From assembly GCF_963678635.1 (NCBI RefSeq), contig NW_026970825.1, positions 32,234-96,233 on the forward strand: DNA of 64,000 nucleotides, in the 5' to 3' direction. The DNA comes from Symsagittifera roscoffensis (taxonomy: Eukaryota > Xenacoelomorpha > Acoela > Convolutidae). The notes below the pieces were generated by a model. The model made no database searches and was not told the origin of the DNA. It saw nothing but the letters and a program-made list of their open reading frames with translations. The first letter of the stretch is position 1. Each line of letters opens with the position of its first letter. The translations under genes and the position numbers were made by a program. This document shows positions 12,701-24,560 of the stretch, in pieces.

Positions 12701-15700
12701 TTGCGATTCGAGATCTCCAAAATAGTTTTTTTTTAAAGTACCGCTAATTGAGGATGTTTGTGTAGGTATGTTCTACATGGCGATGGACTGAAGCTCATCA
12801 TTCCCCTTGCAAAGTACAGAGATAGGAAAGAGTCGCAGTCACCCATTGGTACGTACTTTTCGATTTTTGTCATCGCGGCAAAAGACACAGAAATTTGACG
12901 ACCTTTCTGACTTAATTTGCTCTTTGTTTTTACCGAATCATATTTAGTTCTTTTTTAAACCAATCATATAGCGTGACTTTTAGTGCCAATTCGGATAGTG
13001 AAGATAGCAGAGGAGCTGCTGGTTGAGATGTGGAACTGCAAGTCCATGCGGAAGGAGTACAAGGAGAGTAACTTCAGGAGGCCTCACTTTGACCCCCGGG
13101 CACTGGTGGGGGTGGAGAGAACTCACGAGCCCAAGACAGTCTCATCCACATTGGTCAGTGCAGTTGTTGCGGTCGTTTTTAAAGTTTGAAAGATCGATGA
13201 GATTTATTTAGTTTTTTGGGGGGTCTCTTTTTCCTTTCCCGCATCTGCAACTTGTAATTAGCTGAGTTCTTGTCTGACTCTAACTAATGCTTGCTTGTCT
13301 ACGTGTGATGTATTTAAGTATTTCAAAGTGTCGTATAAGTACAGCAATTTGGTTATTCTTTTTTATCACCATCTCAAAACTGATGAGATCTTTTGTAGCA
13401 AATTGCTGTAATTATACGACACTTTGAAATACTTAAATACATCACACGTAGACAAGCAAGCATTAGTTAGAGTCAGACAAGAACTCAGCTAATTACAAGC
13501 TGCAGTTTTGAGATGGTGATGAAAAAGAATAACGAAACTAATTGTTTCGTTGTGCTTTCAGCGCAAGAGTAGAGCGAAGTCCGCTGATGACCTGAACAAC
13601 AGCTTCGGAGGCACTAGATCCAGACACGGCACTGCCAGCAGAGGCGCCACCGCCAACCGTCACGGGGGGTCTTCTACTATGGTCAGTCGTGGGGGTGGGG
13701 CAGGTACAGCTGGGGAAGGAAGAGGCGACTACAACGGGTATGAACAGGGGGGAAGCTACTCTGCGAGAGATGCTGCAGCAGTGAGTCCAGCGATGACTCC
13801 GCACAGCGTTACCAGTGGCGAAGCAGGGCAGTTGCAGCCGGATTATAATAACCTTAATCGACGCTATTCGGGTGAGAATTTGAAGAAAACGGATTGTTTA
13901 TAAATACCTTAAAAAATTTCTTTATTTTCGAATTCTGATGTGGTCTTCATTTTAAGGTTGTGAGCCATTCAAGTTCTTGATTAAAGTTTTGTCGAAATGT
14001 TTGTTCTTGGTCCATTCTAAACGTTTTTGTATCTTCTGTAAGTTTTAATTTGTTCGTGTTTTTAAGGCGATAATGGCGATAACTACATGCAGAATGAATA
14101 TCGTCCTCAAGTAAGTGCCATGCGTACAACACGTACAAAACATCACTGATTTCTTAAATTCCATATCAGGTTTCTAAGACACTGATTTTTTTTCAGGATA
14201 TGATGGATGCTCCAATAGCTGCCCCAAGGGGCTTGGATCCGTTTCAAATTCAGAATATGAGCCCAAATGTGAGAGGAATTATCTGAATCCAAAAATAAAA
14301 TCATTTGTTAGACCACATTTAAGATTAATTGCACTTTAAGGTTTGCTTTCATCAGAATAAAGTTGCGGTTTTGGTTTTTGTTGGGGGTGCAGCGATAAGC
14401 ATGTGTGTCTATCAGCTTGTGAACATAGCTTTAATTAGAAAAAACAACAGAGGCAAAATCCTTTTTTCTATAATCATTAGATAATAAGGGAACTAAGAAT
14501 TGTAGGCAAATTGAATATTCGTTCAAAACGTGCAGTTTAAAGTTTACACGCAGTTTTACATTTAGATTTTGATTAATCAAATTATGAAATAGTAAGCGAG
14601 CCAACCACATTGTTTTACTTGGGCATTCTAATCGACGGTCCACGATTTTGTTTTTCGAATGTTTGTTGCTAAAAATATTTCTTTTTTCTAAATGTAGTCT
14701 ACTTACATCTCTCGGAGTTCTAGTTTCTTCACTAAAGTGTGACTCAATCTCAGGTCTGTTATTGGGAATGCTTGCCGTGCTATTTAGTGAATGTTGAAAA
14801 CGCTTAAAGAATCGATATTATCTTTCCCTTCAAAAATTCTTCTCCAATTTGATGGACTCGTCTTTTTGATTAATCCGCCCAAATTTGCGTGAAAGCGCAA
14901 CAACTATAATGAGCACATGCTGCAAAGACATAGTAATTTTCAACCTATCAGGCTCGAACTTTTTTATTTCTTGGGTTGAAATTTTGACTCGGGCGAATTT
15001 GGGTGGAGTAACTATAAAGACCTCGGTGGAGTTTCTATACCTGACTGAATCGTACCCGTCATAGCAGTTTCAGTGATTAAATAACAGTTAAAAAATACTT
15101 TTGATTATTCAATGTAGTGGAAAGAGATTTATTGTCTTTAAAATGAGATCAAAATCAAGATTTTGGGTAAGTAATAACTATAAATAACACCGTATTCAAA
15201 GTTTCTCGTAAAATAGTGTGCAATGAATTCGTTTTAGTTTAGTTTGCACTAGTAGAATGTGATAAAGGGGCTCTTCTAAAGAAATAAGGATTTTCAATCA
15301 ATTAACGTGATTTTTCTGCTCAAATCTCGTATTATCGTATACTGAATGATGATTTTCTAACGTAGTTTTCGGGCATTGGGTCCATATGGCATGGGCAATT
15401 CCCACAGTGCAAGAGTGCGTTTATTGACGTGTGTGATGATGGTATGTGTGTGTGTGTTTAGTTGAACCATTCACCAGTTAATAGCGTCACTTCGGATCGC
15501 AACTCCACCTCCTCTCATCAATTTGCACCTCCCTCTGCTAACCACAGCATCCGAAGCAACAACACCACCACCAACCAAAATCTAAGCACGCCTCACCAAC
15601 CCTCGCATGCACAAACCAATTCTCCTATGGTTAATAACTCACAAATGGGTGGTGTGTTGGATTCCCATGAATACTCGAGTGTGAGTGCTTAGATATAGCT

Positions 15701-18700
15701 CATCATTACACAAGCAAGGCTTGTGTTATAGTATGAACTCTCTTTTTCCAACCTAAGTCGCAAATATTTTGAAAGTGTTCATTTTGATCAATAACCAGCT
15801 ATTAAGTACAGCCAATGCTAAGGATATTAAGACTATTATATTAAAAATTGCACTTTAGCTTCAAGTTATCATGGATATATAGCGTAGAGGTAGGGAAGGA
15901 GACCTGCAGCAAAATAAGAGGGTTCGAACCTGGGCAGGGTCGGATGTTTTCGTCCGCTCTAAATTGAGGCATGTTAGTCGGTAATTTTTTTTTTCAAATT
16001 GACTAGTACTGCTAATGATAACGCTACTGGATAAAAAAATGAGTAAAACTTCGACTCTACAAAAACTCTTATGTGATGCACGCCAATTATGAGTCTGCAT
16101 GATTGCTAAGTGGCGCAAGCCAATTATAACGCATAGTCATATTTTTTGCTTGTGTTTGCGAAGTGCAACTTCCCCTCTGTGTAATAATTACTTTTCGTTA
16201 CCTATCTCTTTTTGGAATCATGCTGGTGGATAAAATAATTCAAGTGAATGATATCTCCAAAAAAACAAAGCACAAAAGATTCAAGAATGAAAAAAAATGC
16301 GATTTAGTTTATTTTGAAAAATCTTCCGAAATTCTCCCCCTTTGCTTGACTTGTCTTTTTGCTTAATCCGCACAAATGTACTTGAATGCGCATTACTGCT
16401 AAATTTACCGCGTTGATCCATCTATGATTGTCAGAAGCTCCAAATTTAGTCAATCAATTTGGAACATTTTTCTTTTCTGATTTTGACCTGGGCGGAATAA
16501 GTTAAAAGACCCAGCTGGGCTTTCTTTGCATGTCTTCATCCTACCCACCGTAGAAGTTTCAGTGGTTTGGGAATAGTCAAACAATGCTATATGACTATGC
16601 AACATAATATATGGAGAGCTTTTTTGGATAATGGAAAAAATAAATGTTTTGAAAGGATCATAGTATTTGTACACTGTTTTCTAATATGTGATAACAAAAT
16701 CAAAACTTTTAGTTCACCCAGAATCATAAAAAATCCTGCGTTCATATTTTTTATAACAATGTTTGATGAATGCAATTTTTCTCTGGCTTACAATAACTGT
16801 TAATTAGGTACCGGTCTTCTCTCGTGACAGAAGGACCGTTTGCACGCACCGATAAATTTAGCTTATTTTATTCAGATGTTCGAATTTTTAGCTTATTTTA
16901 TTCAGATGTTCGAATGCAGAGTTATGATTGGCAAAAAAAAAGATTTAGGGCATTCAATCATTTTGGCATGAGGTAAACCGGCATGCGATGGAAGATTGTG
17001 TATTGATTTTGTGTTTATTTAGTTCCACAATTCGCGAATTAACAGCGTCACTTCGGATCGAAACTCCACCTCCTCTCATCAATTTGCACCTCCATCTGCT
17101 AACCACAGCATCCGAAGCAACAACACCATCAACAGCAACAACCATCTTAACCCACCTTACCAACCCTCACAATCACAAACCAGTTTGCCCATGGCTAATA
17201 ATTCACAAACACGTGGTGTGTTGGATTCCCATGTATACTCGAGTGTGAGTGCTTATATATACGCAATCATCATCATGATGATTTTTAGTAGCCGCTTATT
17301 TTTTCACACCAGATGTTAGACACGATATATTCGGTCAAGTGAATGTTTTCCCAAGATAAACTTTAACATCAACATTTATTCCTCTGAGCCGTACATTTCC
17401 AAAATTTTTATCCAAAAAAAAATAACTGGGTTATCCTTCTAGATTTATTCCTCTGCGCCCAACAATTTTTCCGAACTTTTGAAGTACAGCCTAATTCAGT
17501 TCTTTGCGAAGTAAAGTTGCAGTTGTGGTTCAAGATCCTCGATATTACCACAAATTGAACGAAATCGAAGTTTGATTCTTTCAAAAGTTTGTTGTGTGCA
17601 CGTTTTGTGTTAGTTTTTGAACGGCGTGTTGTATTAATTTGATTCTAACAGAAGTGATTAGCTGGTATAGGAGTATTGGAGCATACCTTGGTTTTTTCAG
17701 AGGCCTGAATACTTCAACTCGTTACAGGTACAGGCGTGATTTCTTGAGGCCATCAATTGACGAAACTGAACTAGTATGAAACCTCATTTTGCACTGATTG
17801 TGAAAATATCATGCATCTTTTTTTAAGCATTGGGGTATTTACACTTGCTTATTTACACAGCTTAGTGTGTTATTAGGAACCTTCTTTTTTTCTAAGCTAG
17901 CTCGCAAATAAAAAAGTTCATTAAAAGTGTTCACTTATTTGGAAATTTCTCTGTAGCATTGGAAATTGCATAGATTTTTCGAGGTAAATAACTTGAGTAA
18001 CAGAAATAATGAACAATTTCGAATGTTTATTTTTTTTATAATTCAGAATAATCGTCTTCTTTGGCGATTTTGCCTAGCAGTAATTTCTATGACTGGAAGA
18101 CAAATGTCCTGAGTTCGAATCCGGCTTTTGCAGTATTTTTTTTAAAATTTGCGGGCCTATCAATTATCGGTTTACTTTTGTTGGCTTAGTTGCCTCTCAG
18201 CGCGAAACTTAAGAAGTAATTAATTCAAGGCCCTTTCAGATTGTAAATATCTTTTCACAAAAATTTTTCAATTTTTTTCGGTTCGTGGTTTTCGTCCTAA
18301 TTTCTGTCGGTTAATTTTCCGTTTTTAAACGCCATTTTATCTGGTAGGGCTTTTACTGGTTTACTTTTTAAAACATGGGTTTTCGTTCTTCTCTTAATTG
18401 TTCAAACAGTTTCAGTTTATGTTATATCGACTTAGTCCGCTTATTTTGCGTCATTTCGAGAGCAAAATATATCCGTTTGGGATTTTTTGTTTCAGTTTGG
18501 ATGGGTCGTAAAAATTTGTCATAAAAAGTTTTGGCGACAAATTTTGGCTCGAAACCTGTTGAGCCGAAAACAAAACTGTTTTCAATAATGGGTTTTCGTT
18601 TTTCTTCTAAATATTTAAACAAATTCAGTTTAGGTTATATCGACTTAGTCCAGTTATTTTGCGTCATTTCGAGGGCAAACAATATCCGTTTGGGATTTTT

Positions 18701-21700
18701 TATTTCAGTTTGGATGGGTCGTAAAAACTTATAAATTTTATGAAACTTTTTATGACAAATTTTTACGACCCATCCAAACTGAAATAAATAATCCCTAAAA
18801 GGATATTGTTTGCCCTCGAAATGACGCAAAATAAGTGGACTCAGTCGATATAACATAAACTGAATTTGTTTAAATATTTAGAAGAAAAACGAAAACCCAT
18901 TATTGAAAACAGTTTTGTTTTCGGCTCAACAGGTTTCGAGCCAAAATTTGTCGCCAAAACTTTTTATGACAAATTTTTACGACCCATCCAAACTGAAACA
19001 ACCGCTCGGTAAATAGTTTTCATTCTTAAGGGCTGTTTATGAACTTCATCCGATACAATTATGATGTTTTTGTATCTGTAATGTTTCAACTTTTGTCAAG
19101 TTATTTTTTCCTACGTATTTTTCATTCACTATTTTGTGGCGCAATGTTTTTTTTCCTCGGTATTTTCATTCACTATTTTGTGGCGCAATATTTTTTTCTT
19201 GCATCGCAAGTGTTGCAAAGCTCCGTTTTGCCTCTGTGTGTAATTTGTAGTTATTCTCTATCCTGATTTAGTACATTATTACCCATGTGGTTATTAAGCG
19301 TTGTTAAACCGGAATGTATACATTTTTCAGGTCAACAACTTGTTAAACATAATCACTTGTATCTTGTTTGATAATAAATGCGAACTTCTATGCGTCCCTG
19401 GCCAACTTGCCTGAAGGTAACGAATATGCTTGGGATGTCAAAGGCCCTGGGTTCAAAACTGACAAGGACCTGTTTTTTCTGTTTCAAAAAAAATGGTCGG
19501 TTTTTTTTGTTTCGCTAAAGAAGTTCCTCAACCCAGGTTAATTCGCCTCATTTTGTATCAGATTAATCGCCCATTTTTGAGTCGTTTCAAGGGAAACACA
19601 ATTTAAACACTCCCCTCCGCACTCCCCTTGGAAAATGTCTGTGGGGAATATTTGACTCATACTTTTGATTTTTTTTTCTCGATAACTACTCCTCTCAAAT
19701 CTGAGTTTTTGGTTTCAATTAATAAAACGGTTCTGAAACGCTCCGGGCTTAAGCGGCTACGCCCAAGTTGTTTTACGCATAATAGTCAAGTTTTTGATAT
19801 TTGACCGTTTTGTGAATCTTTTCCACTTTTCTCGAAAACTAACCTCTCAAATCTGTTAATTCGAGTTCAATGGATATAAAGGGCATTGGTTAGCTCCCCT
19901 GCATTAGCGGCCACTAACAAAATTTTAAACACAAAAAGTAATTGCTCTCGGAAATGTCAAGTTTTGATTTTTTGACCGTTGTGTAAACTTTTTGAGTATT
20001 TGTTCAATCAAAACTACAGGTTGAGTGAATCACATCAGCATAAACAGCTGCGCCTTTTGTCACACAAAAAGCTATGATCTCGAAAATAACAAATTATTTT
20101 TGATTTGTTGACTGTTTTTTTTTGGATTTTTCTCGCTAATCTCACCAAATCTGATATAATAGGTTTAATCGAAACTACAGGTTGTTGAAAGCCTACCTTT
20201 TTAATTGGCTATGCCCACCTTATTTAAGAAAAATTTATAGCCTTTAAAGAAGTCAAAGTTTTGAAACTAAGACAGTTTTTCCGGAAGTTTTTGACTTTAC
20301 GCGAAAACTACCATCGTTATTCTCAGGTTGTTATCAATCGAGAAATCGGTTTTGGGAATCTTCTCTACTTAAGCAGCCACAACCTGCTTTTTCCAAAAAA
20401 AAAGTTATGGGTTTTGGAAAGTCTTTTGACCGTTTCACAAGTTTTTTGAGTTTTCTTGAAATTTAGTCAATCAAATTTGAGATGAAAATTTCAATTGATA
20501 GATCGGGTTGCGATCTTTGTTCCTGCTTAAATTTTTGTAAGATTAAAGTTATATTCTTGGGAATATTGATTATCTCAAATTATTTTATTTTTCTCACTCA
20601 TTTTAATAGAGAACCAACTATGTTTTTGGGCGAAGTCCAGTTTTTGAAATCCCATTTTTCGTGCCGCATCAGCATAGCAAATTCATTTTTGACTTTAGTT
20701 TTTTATGTTTTTGTGGTATCGCAAATGGTGCGCAGCTCTGCTTCACCTCTGTGTTAGGAGCCGATTAATGTAGTTCAAACACTGATGTAGGTCGCGATGA
20801 TTTTTTCTTTTTTTTTCAAGAGGTTCAAACTTCCTTTTTCGCGGTTTGACTTGATTTCAAAGTTCAGTTGATTTCCTTTGGTGAAAGGAAGGCAAATTCC
20901 ACAATCGATTAACAAAATGTAAAGGTCACAAAAGGTGATCGTCTCCTAGTTTCGAAAGTGGAATTTATTTATCGAATTTCCCAGCGGAATAACAATTTTA
21001 CCTGTTGATTCAGTTTTCTCAAATTTGGGTAAATTTTATCCAAAACTGTCTATCATAAATTGTTCTAAAAGTTCAAGAGCTTCAAGGCCATCTATTTTTT
21101 CTACGAAATTCGAAAGTTTTTTGCTTGAAAAGTGTGTTTGGCTTAAATGGTTCCGGCTTTTTTTACATAGATTTAGTCACGCTATGTTGCATTGTGTTAA
21201 GTTGAACAGATTTAATTCTTGTAGTTTTCTCGATGTTTTTCCCAAATTAAACAGCATTTGAGACAAACGTACGAAACTTTTGTAGATTGTTTTATTTTAT
21301 TTTTTGTCCGCTGGCTTACATTAATATGTTTGCGTTTTATCGTGTGGGGTGCGAAGGTCCGCTTAGCCTCTGTGGTCTAAAAACTCCTCAGGTGTCGATT
21401 AATTCTAATTTTGAACGAGAGCGTCTTTTTTCTCAAATTTTCGAAAAGATCTTTTTGAAACATCGTCCTTGGTGACGGTTGTTCGAGATCTACTGTGAAC
21501 TGCGCTCGTTGCTAGCAAAGAAGCAACGTTTACACTTCGCAGCCTCGAAAAACAATCCCAAAATTACTTTTAGGCATTAATCACAGGCACAAGCGCCCTT
21601 CTCATATAAACTTAAGGTAGTCTTAAGTAACAATTTTCTGCCGTGAACAGCAGCAACTTTCTTTATTTAAAGTCCGTTGAATTGATTTGACAATTGTGCT

Positions 21701-22122
21701 CAACGAATTGTAACTAGCTCTTCACTTCTCGCCTTGCAAATTTTCCATTTTTGCACTACTTTTGAATGCTGTTATGGCTAATTTTGCTATGAAGTATGAA
21801 GAAAAAATGTGTTCAGAATAGTTACGTTAATTTGTTCTCCTTGCAAAATTAGTTTCCTTTTGGCAACGTTGAGACTTTCTCAAATTTTAAATTCAAATGT
21901 GTGGAAAATAGCTTTTTTCGATAAATTGTTTGGGAACAGGTTTTACTCGAGTTTTGTCTGCAGATTGACAAGCAAGGACGACATGTTTCCTCTGGCTACA
22001 ACTATAACACACAAGTATCAACGTCCGCGCAACGCCAGCCACATCCGCACTACATGCACCAGACGTCACACGCACCCCAGAACAACTCAGACAGCGACGC
22101 AGCCGGACACTCCTGGGTTTAA
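9569..22122 (+). CDS. CTNND: Delta-catenin / p120-catenin family protein, 3' part (11 exons)
   Basis: Joining 9569-9722, 11816-12002, 12766-12848, 12984-13153, 13562-13871, 14067-14110, 14197-14268, 15462-15680, 17023-17244, 17701-17727 and 21964-22122 gives 548 residues plus stop, with every phase consistent and all introns GT-AG. The first four exons encode the last armadillo repeats; VRKSLGLPLLRELL, ALKNICIDLDNKKLIG and the following LIKHLP have the spacing of the p120/ARVCF/CTNND2 family. The rest is a Ser/Asn/Gly/Tyr-rich tail ending in SWV, the class I PDZ ligand of the neuronal/ARVCF branch. Such proteins bind the cadherin juxtamembrane tail and regulate Rho GTPases. The N-terminal half lies upstream of the window. 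One tail exon is tandemly duplicated. Confidence 0.9.
11816..12002 (+). CDS. CTNND: Delta-catenin exon: armadillo repeat, cont.
   Basis: Acceptor TTGGTTTCAG, donor CAG|GTAGGT. The split Gly codon completes LIG, followed by VHCTSELIKHLP as in the family. The exon then encodes an acidic/polar loop and KVAFVLLCLKELCRET, and ends in phase 2 inside an Arg codon. Confidence 0.88.
12766..12848 (+). CDS. CTNND: Delta-catenin exon: armadillo repeat, cont.
   Basis: An 83-bp exon between GTGTAG and GTACGT, too short to stand out as an open frame. It encodes YVLHGDGLKLIIPLAKYRDR, which aligns with the family's stretch after the KLRE/ARSL helix. Its phases (2 in, 1 out) fit both neighbours. Confidence 0.85.
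12984..13153 (+). CDS. CTNND: Delta-catenin exon: last armadillo repeat
   Basis: Acceptor ACTTTTAG, donor TTG|GTCAGT. It encodes PIRIVKIAEELLVEMWNCKS and MRKEYKESNF, equivalent to the family's final helix, whose W..KELR...KK.DF pattern closes the armadillo domain. Confidence 0.88.
13245..13533. repeat. Interleaved inverted repeats (A-B-A'-B') before an exon
   Basis: Segment A (13245-13351, 107 bp) pairs with its reverse complement A' (13399-13505) with about 3 mismatches. Segment B (13352-13382) pairs with B' (13503-13533) with one mismatch. The order A, B, A', B' is interleaved rather than nested, so a transcript could pair either stem or form a pseudoknot topology. It lies in the 408-bp intron and ends 28 bp before the next delta-catenin exon. 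Confidence 0.85.
13562..13871 (+). CDS. CTNND: Delta-catenin exon: start of low-complexity tail
   Basis: Acceptor GTGCTTTCAG, donor TCGG|GTGAG (phase 1). It encodes RKSRAKSADDLNN followed by a Gly/Ser/Arg-rich stretch and NNLNRRYSG. The basic segment just after the armadillo domain is a place where p120 proteins have regulatory phosphorylation sites. The exon has markedly higher GC than the introns. Confidence 0.85.
14067..14110 (+). CDS. CTNND: Delta-catenin small exon, 44 bp
   Basis: Flanked by TTTTTAAG and GTAAGT. It completes a Gly codon and encodes DNGDNYMQNEYRPQ. Phase 1 in, phase 0 out; consistent with both neighbours. Confidence 0.75.
14197..14268 (+). CDS. CTNND: Delta-catenin small exon, 72 bp
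   Basis: Flanked by TTTTTTTTCAG and GTGAGA, phase 0 at both ends, so it could be skipped without changing frame. It encodes DMMDAPIAAPRGLDPFQIQ and a few more residues. Confidence 0.75.
15462..15680 (+). CDS. CTNND: Delta-catenin tail exon, duplicate 1
   Basis: A 219-bp exon, phase 0 at both ends, between GTGTTTAG and GTGAGT. It encodes a Ser/Asn/His/Gln-rich segment containing INSVTSDRNSTSS-like and SANHSIRSNNT sequence and ends DSHEYSS. It is a close copy of the exon at 17023-17244, including parts of the upstream intron and the donor. Confidence 0.82.
16858..16916. repeat. Short tandem duplication
   Basis: A 26-bp phrase beginning AGCTTATTTTATTCAGATGT occurs twice in a row within the intron. 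No function is suggested. Confidence 0.7.
17023..17244 (+). CDS. CTNND: Delta-catenin tail exon, duplicate 2
   Basis: A 222-bp exon, phase 0 at both ends, between TTATTTAG and GTGAGT. Its residues match duplicate 1 over most of the length (shared SVTSDRNSTSSHQFAPP and SANHSIRSNNT; ends DSHVYSS), with a changed middle. Both copies are fully open, which argues that both are used, together or as alternatives. Confidence 0.82.
17701..17727 (+). CDS. CTNND: Delta-catenin 27-nt microexon
   Basis: Between GTTTTTTCAG and GTACAG lies a 27-bp phase-0 exon encoding RPEYFNSLQ. It is called because splice signals, phase and hydrophilic Tyr-containing residues fit. It could be a regulated microexon, and at this length a chance match is possible. 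Confidence 0.55.
18489..19000. repeat. Foldback element with arms of about 240 bp
   Basis: The left arm (18489-18727) is nearly the reverse complement of the right arm (18760-19000), separated by about 32 bp. A partial direct copy of the left arm precedes it at about 18420-18525. Open frames on both strands are by-products of the symmetry. It lies in the last delta-catenin intron and could form a long hairpin RNA in the pre-mRNA. Confidence 0.85.
20785..21120 (+). repeat. Dispersed repeat family, copy 2
   Basis: Related over about 330 bp to 8111-8425, with the same orientation and shared phrases (ATGTAGGTCGCGATG, TTTCGAAAGTGGAA, ATTTCCCAGCG). Confidence 0.6.
21964..22122 (+). CDS. CTNND: Delta-catenin last exon with PDZ ligand
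   Basis: After TTTGTCTGCAG, phase 0, the exon encodes IDKQGRHVSSGYN, a His/Gln-rich stretch, NNSDSDAAGHSWV and a TAA stop. The terminal S-W-V is a class I PDZ-binding motif as in vertebrate delta-catenin, ARVCF and p0071, which end DSWV. That ending independently supports the gene call and the exon chain. Confidence 0.88.
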   Translation: MDKQGRHVSSGYNYNTQVSTSAQRQPHPHYMHQTSHAPQNNSDSDAAGHSWV

Positions 22123-24560
22123 AGAGAGAATTGGCGACGTAGTTCTAATTACGTAATCTCAATGAAGTAAAATCCAGCGATGTAATCGCAGTTTCTGGGA
22201 AATTTTTTGGAACTTGGTTGTATCTATAAACTATTTAAAGGTGATTTCAAATAATTGTTAAACGTAATACCGAAGGCAATTGTATTTTGGGTGTCGACGA
22301 CAAAAGTTGGACTCGAAATTATTTTCTAAAATGTGGTTGCAAAAATTCTTCCTTGAAAGTATGTCTAGATTCTCCTGCGAAACTTGTTCAGTTAATTTTG
22401 TGTCCAAAAATATACTTGAACATGCCGCTACTGATGTATTATATTGATGTTTCATCCTATAATTTTGAACCTGTTTTTTTATTTGCTTTTTTAGTTACCG
22501 CCTTTTCAATTTCCTTGTTAGAATTTTTTCATAACATTCAATGATATTGGTTGTTGGATCACAAAACTGAAAGATAATTCCCGCATTTTAAGTGTGTTAA
22601 AATCGCAATGAACAATTGAATGCCGTTTTTGACTTATTTTGAGTCTAAATTCTATTTCATCCTGGGATCCATCTATCATACATGTACCCATTTAGTGCCT
22701 CTATGCAAACTTATAAAGTAATTTTAGTTTTGTAGTATATGGGAAAAATTGTAGAAACGATCTCTCCGAAAGATACTGAGTTGAGGTAACAATTTGATTT
22801 TCTTGAATTTATGCAAAAAAGTTGACCTCGTTATTAGACGCCTGAATTTTCTGTACTTCAATTCAGCGATAAGTAATTTTTCATAGGATCAATTTCATCA
22901 TGATGGCGCTTTGAAGTGTTTTCAATTGTGAATATCACGTTTTTATGTAGTCTGAAATCATTAAAGCTAACCTAATGTACATTTTGTTTCTAATTAGAAT
23001 CCCAAATTTGCTTTAACCGCTAACTCATCGTAACTTTTGTAACGAGTTCTAAATTTTGTAAATGGAAATTAAAATTTATTCACCTTTTCTTCGTGAAAGC
23101 CATTTGTTTTATCTAGTGACAAATTCGCCGATTAAGTTATAAACACCTCAGAAGCGACTAAAGACTAATCAGTAGGGCACAATTGTATATTTATTGATTA
23201 ACTGTTCTTATTTGTAATGAACTGAAGACACTTTTTGAGGTCGTGATGCTTGTCGGAAAAAGTCTTTTTGTGGTTTGACTTTTGATTTCAAGTCAAGTTG
23301 TTTTGCTATAAGGAAGGTAAATTGCGCTCATCAATAACGAAAAGCAAAAATGCGCAAAAAAAAACGTAATCTAGTTCTAGGTTCAAGGGTGGATTTCAAT
23401 TTAAAAGAGTTGTAAGCGTAATTACAAGTTAGGCTATTGACCCTGTTTCTACACAAGCGTAGTGAAATGTAAAACCACAATCCTACTCTTTCCAACTCTA
23501 GTAGCAAAGATAAGTACTACTCTTGGTGGCAATTTCAAAGCAGATAAATCGAAGAAGATATTTGAAGAAGATATTTGCTCCAACAGCAAAGTGATGAAGA
23601 CTCATTTTCAGGAATTTTGTTGGTCAGTGTTATTGCGAAGTTTTCGAATGCATAGTTTGAAAACAATTTCGCTGTTTACTTTCCAATTTTCTACACGAAA
23701 AGCAATTGTGGTTGCCTTTAATTTATTTTTTTCTAAACTAGTACATAAAAGTACTTTTTTGAGCATTTTGTAGCTATTTTTGCCGATTTTTGTAAGCTTC
23801 AGTATTACTATAAGGAAGTACACTCGCTTAGAAAATTTGAATGTCGGGGAACTGAGCGGAGGTTCAATTCTCATAGTGGGAAATTTTCTTTCAAAACATT
23901 AGGTTTTAATTTTAAGATCTTTTTTGCCCTTTGTAATCTAACTCGCGGCGTATTTTCGCTTTGTTTGCGACGTGCAGCCTCGCCTCTGCGTCTCAGATAA
24001 GGTTATTTAAAACAAAAATTTAAATTATGAATTATTTCTTAATTCAAATTATTTGTATAAAAATAGAAAATTGATTTTTTCTCAAATTGATGATTTTTTT
24101 ATGTGTTTATTGGCAACTATTGAACTCTGCTGGCTGTCTGTTACTGCCAGTTTCTTACTATCATTTAAGTACTTCATTTTAGAAGGTTTTGCGAAGTTGT
24201 CTTAGCGTTATAGAGAATTGCAAAACGTTCGGATGGATAATTAAATTGAAAATGCATAAAGCAAGATTCTCATTTAGGTGTGTCTCAAATTAGCAAGCAA
24301 ATGGATGCAAAATGATAGACTACCCCTCAATGAATTATTTCCACCCAAACTTTTTGAGCTTTTTATAATTGTTCAAATACAAGAGGTTGCTGAAAGCTCT
24401 TTAATTATTTTTATCATCTATATAAGACCAAAATACTATTTCGAGAGTATTTGAACAAATGTGTCATTATGAAGCCTGAATTAAGAAGCCATAATAGTAA
24501 CGTTGTTATCTCGGAATCGGGAGAGAACGGTATCTAGTCTCCGCTGTCGCAAGTTTTGTA
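22123..24560. other. Intergenic / 3' region of the delta-catenin gene
   Basis: AT-rich sequence after the delta-catenin stop. It contains a weak copy of the dispersed GTCGTGATG repeat at about 23240-23400 and another GCAGCCTCGCCTCTGCGT fragment near 23970. Open frames here have no recognisable protein features and I call none. Confidence 0.5.

Larger units (their letters stand above)
17728..21963 (+). other. Last delta-catenin intron, 4.2 kb
   Basis: It holds the foldback element, a tRNA-like fragment near 18083-18124 (GTTCGAATCC), several short phrases of the dispersed family ending GCCTCTGTGT (about 19215-19245, 20715-20755, 21335-21380), and a second copy of the GTAGGTCGCGATG repeat. No further exon is recognised. 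Confidence 0.6.
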
